From assembly GCA_012934845.2 (NCBI GenBank), contig WNNJ02003359.1, positions 1 through 64,000 of the forward strand: a DNA stretch of 64,000 nt, given 5' to 3'. Each line of letters begins with the position of its first letter. The stretch's first letter is position 1. Of this stretch, positions 57,512 through 64,000 are shown one piece after another. The notes below the pieces were generated by a model that did not search any database, was not told where the DNA came from, and worked only from the letters and a program-made list of their open reading frames with translations. The position numbers were made by a program, and so were the translations under genes. Origin of the DNA: Pomphorhynchus laevis (taxonomy: Eukaryota; Acanthocephala; Palaeacanthocephala; Echinorhynchida; Pomphorhynchidae).

Positions 57512-57994
57512 GCCGTATTACTTTGTGTAAAATAAAGATATTTGTATATAAATATATGTTTAAAGATTATAAATAAATTTTTCAAAAGTATATTTAAAAT
57601 GTATCTTTTATATATTTTACAGTAATACAAATATTACAATTGTATTCTTTATATATTTCTAATTAATATTTTTATATAAAATGTATTTTACGTCATTTGT
57701 GTAATATAAAACAATTGTGTAAGTATTAAAGCCAAACGAATAAAATGAAATCAAAACACTCCGTACCAAATATATTAATATAATAATATAATAATATGAA
57801 ATAATATAATAATACAAAATAATAAAATAATAACAGTTATATATTATTTTATTAATAATAAATACATTAATATATTACGCTCACAATAGTAAAAGCGGTA
57901 ATGAATTTGACTTATGGCTTACGATTATGAAATTGGAGAATTAACGACTTACTAAGATAAATAACAAATTCTAATGTGATTCTCCAATGTGCAA
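57512..57994. repeat. ~490-bp direct duplication, copy B (pairs with 43907-44397)
   Basis: Near-identical partner of copy A, 13.6 kb away in the same orientation. The flanks share no further similarity, so the copied unit is defined by GCCGTAT at one end and GTGCAA at the other. Confidence 0.9.
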
Positions 57995-60900
57995 TTAATC
58001 GTTATGCAATCGCATTGCTCTTTAACAAGAAGAGAAATCCAAAGTGTAATTCAATCTTATCATCTTATATTAATTATTATCTTTTAATAATATTATATTA
58101 TGCAATATATACATAATAGATTGTAATATATACAATAATCCAATCAGTTTAAATTTTTTAATATTGTTAATAGTAAAGTTAAATAATTTATAATAGCTTA
58201 TAATACAATATTGTCATTGTAATAATTTAATGAGTTTGAAACTTTATTTTATAAATAAAATAAATAATTTTTTATATAAAGCTTTATTTAATTAAAATTT
58301 ACTGCGATTTATGATTAGTTTATATTATGTATTATCATTATTAATATATTAATTATTTTTAGTTTTACAAATGCCAATAAGGTTTTAGTAAGTTTGTTAT
58401 TAAAAAATTTATTGATTATAACATTTAATAAAACGGTTTTTTTAATTTAAAAAAGTTACATACCCATTAAACTCAACAGAATAGTGTTCGAACTAAAAGT
58501 ACGGTGCCAATATCGGTACACGAATAATGTATTGTGGTTTTGTGGTGATTTCGAATTTCGGACCAACAAAAGTTGAATGATTTTGATTTGAAGAGAATGA
58601 ACACAACTTGAGCAGTAAACACTATAATCTATGAAGGAATGAACGCTTTGCATGACTATAATAGTATATATAAAATTTAGAAAAAGAAATCATTTTGAAC
58701 TGCTACGGAATGAACAACAGCAAGAAAGTGGAAAAGTTAGATTTTTCGAATTTCATCGGTAGCAAATTCTGTAAATATACCAAAATTCTGTAAATATTAT
58801 AGGCACTTCAACAATGACAAAACACTTTCTGCAAATCGAATTTTACAAATTTTAAAAGGAAAGTGTGGATGAACTGACAATTAAGGAGAAAGCAATGCAT
58901 GACATAAACAATATACTCGCAGGTAAACCAACTGACAGGTTATGTGCACAAATATAGATTTTACGGAAGCTAGAGAAATTGAGCTATATTTGCCCATTAC
59001 GATTGTAAATGATGAGCAATACCACGCATAGTACTGAAAATGCGAATTGCAATTGTAATCGAAGAGAAATTATTAATTTTTCTGATTGCAAGGTTACCTG
59101 TATAATAAATTTAGTAAGATGAAAGATGGACAAATAGAAATATAAACACTTCTCATTTGGCCCTTATTAATAACTTTAATAAGTCAAAGTAAACATGATA
59201 AATCCTGTTATCATGTTGAGTATTAACACACATGGTTAATAATTTAATGTTATTAATTTTATGTAAATAAGTCAATCTTTAAATAAACAGAATCATTTAA
59301 ACTTTGTGTAAACTGAGAATTACTCATCTTTAAAACTTACTTTTTTTAATTATTTTATTACTTAATTATTATTTCAAATATTTAGACTTTTAAAATTAAT
59401 GATTAATATTAATAATATTTATGGAAAGAGCTACCAGAAATTAGTGAAATTTAATAAATCGTAACATTATCGTTTCGAGGTGATACGATATATATACAAA
59501 ACATCATATGAATAGATAAAATAATAAATTAAATGAGCAACACGCCTTAAGATAATGTAAAACATATATATTTAAAATAATATTTAATAAGATAAAAACA
59601 AATTATGTACATTTTTAGAAGATAAATATAAAGAAGAGCCATTATTCTATTAAATTTAAATAGCTTAATTATAAAGAAGTAATATATTCTAATGTTTTAA
59701 AAGTGATCGGTATCTACACAGTCATATAATGTATTAACTATTTTAAGTTAATTATAAAATTTAATAATATTGGGACTGTAATATTATAATAATTATAATA
59801 ATATTATAATTATTATATCAAAATTATAATATTATTTGCTATCAAGTAATATTAGCTATTATAATCTTATTAACTATTGATACTTAATCATACTTGTTTA
59901 ATAATTGTTTATAATTTCTATTAAATATTAATATACTAAAAAGATATATTTATGTAGTATCTGATAAATTTGTCAATTGAGCAATTCCATAATTTTAATT
60001 TAAATATTTATGTGCATCTTGAGTATTATATATTTCGTATGATATCATACAGATATTATATAACTTGATATATTATTAGCTATTAAGTTATACTATCATA
60101 CCTTAATATATTATTATAATTTAATTTTATTTATAAATAATAAATGAAATAATTTATTAATAATTAAATTTTATTTAATTTATAAATAATTATATTTAAA
60201 TAGAAAAAAATTATTATATGTTCTTTCATATAACTTTTACATATTTAAGGCATTACGAGCATTTCATCACCAATCACCGAACATGTTTTAAATTATGGCC
60301 AATTAATTTGCCATTTATTGCCAATTAATAAGCATAAAATTTAAAATTTGTAATTCTTTTCATTAATTCACTTAGCTAGAAACATAATGCTTTTAATTTA
60401 TCAAAAGATAATCAATAAAATATAATTTATAATTCACTTTTTTATATCTTATAAATTTGTCAATATTTATGTTTTTTATGATTGCATCCACATTTAATCA
60501 TAAATTTTAACATTAAAACGTAAAATATCCCAAATAAAAGAGGAATTTATTTTATATTTCGCTAATCACTGTTAACATTTTCAGAAAAATAGTAATATAC
60601 ATATTTCGACAAACGTTAGGTTTTTGTCAAACGTTAGGTTTTTAGTCTTAATTATTATATTATAATTAAATAAATGTAATCTAAAATTTTTGCTTCATTA
60701 GATGATAAAAATTAATAATAACCTCACAAAAATTGGCGAATAGATAAAAACTATGAATTATGTTTTTGCTCTATCATATTTTTTGTTTTTCATTTTTCTA
60801 AATGACAAGCATTTTTTAAATGTCTGCTGTTTATGCGATAAACATTTTTTAATTTCATTCAACTTCAGCTTTTAATCTCACCGCTATTTTAGTACGTCAT

Positions 60901-61405
60901 CGAAGTAAAATATTAAATCGTCTGAATTAAAATATTAAATCTTCTTGAAAGTAAAAACTTAACAACTAGAAAAAATGAAATCATTTGGAAGCATGTTTCA
61001 ACTTTCATATTTGGTAGAAATAACTTTTAAAATTTTAATGCGATAAATAATTTATATTTTTATAAATTTATTAAAATTTTATAAAATTATTATAATTAAA
61101 TTATTCTAATTATAAAATTATCCTAATGTAATTATATAATTAAATTTATGTCGACTGATTTTAATTAGCAAACAGCGTCCTATGAATTGCAATTTACCAA
61201 ATTGTCATAACCGGTAAAATTCATTATTTGAATAAGTTTAATGAAATAAATTTATATTTACCTTTTAGAACAATGTTGCACCCGTTACGCTGTAAACTGT
61301 TTGTTATAATTTAATCGTAAATGTTTCCTACAGTTTAGTAACTATTAATTAGTATCATACAGTAAAAAATAACATTTTAATTAATTGAAAAAAATTGCAG
61401 CTTAC
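57995..61405. other. First intron of the Dve-like gene, AT-rich
   Basis: A possible tiny exon at 58467-58495 (minus strand; acceptor GTACTTTTAG, donor GTATGT) does not fit the reading phase and is not included. Bases 59760-60200 are AT simple sequence. At 60550-60610 the minus strand has a degenerate CTGAAAATGTTAACAGTG followed by ATTAGCGAAATA motif. Confidence 0.5.
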
Positions 61406-61487
61406 CGTTTTCGTATTTAAACTGTTCATTGATATCATCCGAGCATTGAATAGCAGCATGGTTGCTTGTAGTCGCCGTATATTTCAT
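61406..61487 (-). CDS. dve: First coding exon of the Dve-like gene
   Basis: The ATG at 61487 lies in the context GAAGATGA. The frame encodes MKYTATTSNHAAIQCSDDIN, then EQFKYENG, and ends at a consensus donor (ACG followed by GTAAGC). Phase 1 joins to the candidate exon at 53.9 kb. The peptide has no recognised motif, as expected for an N-terminal leader before the ULD. Upstream minus-strand sequence to about 61640 is less AT-rich and could be 5' UTR. No other start codon in phase was found in the upstream exons. Confidence 0.6.
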
Positions 61488-63399
61488 CTTCGATTTTGCA
61501 CCGTTTTGATCGCTTTACTTAAGAAGTAGACAATAATTTAACAACGAAATAAGCTTTAGCTGAGACAAAGACTGTTGCCACCTTTAAATCTTTACGCTTG
61601 CAGCTAGAATTTCAAATATTTCTAATAGAGAAATAGAGAAATGGCAGGCAAAAGCGATAATCGGTCCAGAGTGTCTGAAATTTGAGTTTTATTGTGTCGT
61701 TTTCAGAGTGTAATCTGTCTGCTGTAAATGAGGTGTCGAACAAATTCTAGTGTTTTAGCTGTTTTATAAGTAACTAAAATAAGGAACTTTTGGAATCGGG
61801 AAAATTCACTTTTCTCTTTTATTGTGCCTCGAATGTCTATCTGAATGTCAAATTTTTAAATTTTACAATTGGACTATAATACTGTATCTTTCTCAACTCT
61901 GTTGTTTTATATATGATGCCGAGGGGCAGCACGAGCGTCAAAATAACATCGTGTTTTGATTTGCATGCGAATAACCGATCTGTCATGGATAGTTTTCTGC
62001 AAATAACTTAATAGTTAGAACGCTCATGTTCATCATGAGTTGTATCGCTACAGCAAAACAGAAAATCCTAATTTTATAATGCGTTTGATAATTATTGTGA
62101 GTTATAATTTGATGAATACCCTAAATATGCATATAATACTTTTGAAATAATAATCTCCGTCAACTAATTTAGAGAGCTTGTGAAATCAGTAACAAATTTG
62201 TAGTTGAAAATTGTGTAGAAATCAAGAACTGAAATCGTAAAGTGATTTTTTTGAATTTCTGAGTACGCATTCCTTTGTTAAAATGACCATAAGAATGTGG
62301 CATGTCGATATTTTGGCAATATCGTACATAGCTCATAATAATGCGATGATCACAAAAATGTTTGAAAATAGACAACGTGAAATTATAAATATTTTACGTA
62401 AAAGTTTAATTTGAAGTAGAAATTGTCCTTTATAAAATTTTATTTGCAAAATAGGAAGGTTAAAAATTAGAGTTGAACATTGACCAAAGATATTCAGAGA
62501 GATACAAACTAAATGTTTTGTTAACTTAACGGTTAACGGTAGACTTAAAAAAGCATGTTTTGTTAACTTAACGGTAGACTTAAAAAAGCATTCAAGTTGA
62601 CCACATTTATAAATTTATTGTTTTCAATAAATATTTATTGAAATAAATATTTATTCAATATTCATTGTTTGCGCTACTTCTCTGTTGTATTTCACTGTTT
62701 TTAGTTTGAGTAAAAATTATTTGTAATCAATTACGTTTAGTTTCATAAACCTAGAGGATATGTAAACTGCTTTAACAAGAAGTTATCAACATTTAAATGA
62801 CTGTAATTTTATTAGACATCCTATATGGTCAACTTAGCATTCAAGTTTACCACATAAATATATAAATATAAATATTTATATTTATATTAATTGTTGTATT
62901 GTTTCTCTGTTGTATTTCACTGTTTTTAGTTTGAGTAAAAAAGAAAAAATCCAACTATATAAATTCCATTAAACATCACTTTTCCATAGAAACTATTTCT
63001 ATTATAAATTAAATAGATAAATAACAGTTCATGATGATCTTTACTTGTAACATGTTAGTTAGTTTTCTGATTTCTTTGTTTATAAACACGTCTACATAGG
63101 AATTATTAAGGTATCCATGATATTAAAATACCCGATATGGTTTTAATATTATTATGATCCTCCCAAATATTATTTTTTAATCAAAACATGACTGACATGG
63201 TTTTTCATTGAAAACATACCATTGAATGATGTTATGTAAATTGTATATTCATATAATACATATGTATTTCATATTATAATACATAATATAATATATAATT
63301 ATTCATAATTATAATACATATAATTCCTATGTACATAGGAATTATTAAAGTTTCCATTATATTAAAATACCTGAAATGATGCAACAGTTAATAAATAAC
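61488..63399. other. Upstream region of the Dve-like gene, small tandem duplications
   Basis: TGTTTTGTTAACTTAACGGT occurs twice at 62513-62575. TCTCTGTTGTATTTCACTG with TTTTTAGTTTGAGTAAAAA is repeated at 62679 and 62911, and CATAGGAATTATTAAGGT-like segments are repeated at about 63098 and 63330. The promoter of the minus-strand gene should lie near 61500-61900, but I see no decisive core element. Confidence 0.5.
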
Positions 63400-64000
63400 T
63401 TTTTTCAAATAAATTTAGTTGAAACCTAATAACAAAGCAGCTCCTTTTGTTGACCTCTAATCCTTATTCTTAAACATCGGCTGTTGCTTACTAGTCAATT
63501 CATAAAAATTGACTTTTATTCTAAATTTTAACTTGATATAAATATAAATTGTATAAAATCTTACATAATTATTTATTATTTATCTTTATTTTTATTTATA
63601 TTTAATATAAAATATAGACTCAGTTAATTTCCGCTTAAGAGTTTAAATTTATTTTTGATATTATTGTGTTGATTTATATATTTTATTATTTTCTGTTTGA
63701 TGATATTTTTATAGTAACCTAGTTTAAAATATACAACCACTAAATTATTTAAATGATTTTGAAGAAAACCTATATCGTTACAAATTGTTGCAATTCTTAA
63801 CATTTCATTATTTATTAGTCAATTCATAAAAATGACGTTTATTTTAAATTTCAATTTTTTATTTTAACTTGATTTAAATTATAGAAAATCTAAAAACAAT
63901 TATTAATTTTATTATTTAATTATTAAATTTTGATTTAGCATTATTATGTTTTGTTTATTTTATAATTATATTAAATACGTAGACTTAGTTAGCTGATTTG
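63400..64000. mobile_element. Family M repeat, running to the window end
   Basis: Contains AAACCTAATAACAAAGCAG and TGACCTCTAATCCTTATTC, then two copies of TAGTCAATTCATAAAAATGA (63495, 63813). It ends with ATTAAATACGTAGACTTAG followed by TTAGCTGATTT, the inverted form of the end at 10861. Non-coding. Confidence 0.6.

Larger units (their letters stand above)
25287..61487 (-). other. dve: Gene model: SATB/Dve-family homeobox regulator, eight exons
   Basis: Eight small minus-strand exons with compatible splice phases together give a ULD-like N-terminal region, a possible CUT-like segment and two divergent homeodomains. This is the layout of Drosophila defective proventriculus and C. elegans dve-1, relatives of vertebrate SATB1/2. 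Proteins of this family are nuclear, DNA-binding regulators of development; C. elegans DVE-1 also acts in the mitochondrial unfolded protein response. Exons span 36 kb, with introns from about 1.4 kb to 11 kb filled by mobile elements. The strongest exons are 25287-26182, 27789-28192, 47356-47482 and 38914-39010. The weakest are 53898-53940 and the start of 48924-49073. The junction after the 35.6-kb exon is unresolved. Confidence 0.78.

Noticed and set aside
58467-58495. 29-bp candidate exon of the Dve-like gene
   Set aside because: Splice sites look acceptable, but joining it to the first exon gives an early stop.
1-64000. tRNA and rRNA genes
   Set aside because: I found no stretch with a convincing cloverleaf plus internal A and B boxes, nor recognisable rRNA segments. 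A covariance-model scan would be needed to exclude them.

Overview
The window is AT-rich animal DNA with introns, several classes of retroelement and DNA transposons, and no prokaryotic gene organisation. An invertebrate host is likely. A divergent SATB/Dve-type gene and abundant Penelope-like and GTF2IRD2/ZBED5-type hAT elements would fit an ecdysozoan such as a nematode, but I cannot place the species from sequence alone.

Layout. 2-2169: a complete-looking hAT transposon with a 604-residue transposase. 3040-7120: nine tandem units of about 460 bp, each carrying a type I hammerhead ribozyme motif; five have a fully conserved core. 7133-7795: a MITE abutting the array. 8.0-12.2 kb: duplicated and inverted repeats. 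12.5-14.23 kb: a decayed Penelope-like element whose GIY-YIG endonuclease lies before the reverse transcriptase (Naiad-like order). 14.23-14.77 kb: a fragment of another reverse transcriptase. 15.2-22.95 kb: three broken copies of one LINE family, head-to-head then head-to-tail.

From 25.3 to 61.5 kb on the minus strand lies the only host gene I can recognise. It is a SATB/Dve-family regulator with an N-terminal ULD-like region, a possible CUT-like segment and two atypical homeodomains. I reconstructed it from eight small exons. Its introns of up to about 11 kb are full of repeats: a 487-bp near-perfect hairpin, nested foldback elements, another GIY-YIG remnant, an RT element, minisatellites and a 490-bp near-identical duplication.

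The most interesting theme is ribozyme-like sequence associated with Penelope-type retroelements. The canonical hammerhead array and the permuted Penelope-like element are 5 kb apart. At least six further places in the window carry a CTGAWGA-like hairpin followed by GAAA, several at the ends of inverted repeats. This is compatible with animal retrozymes (non-autonomous circular-RNA retroelements thought to rely on Penelope-type reverse transcriptases). That link is inference; the hammerhead folds and the domain order are read directly from the sequence.
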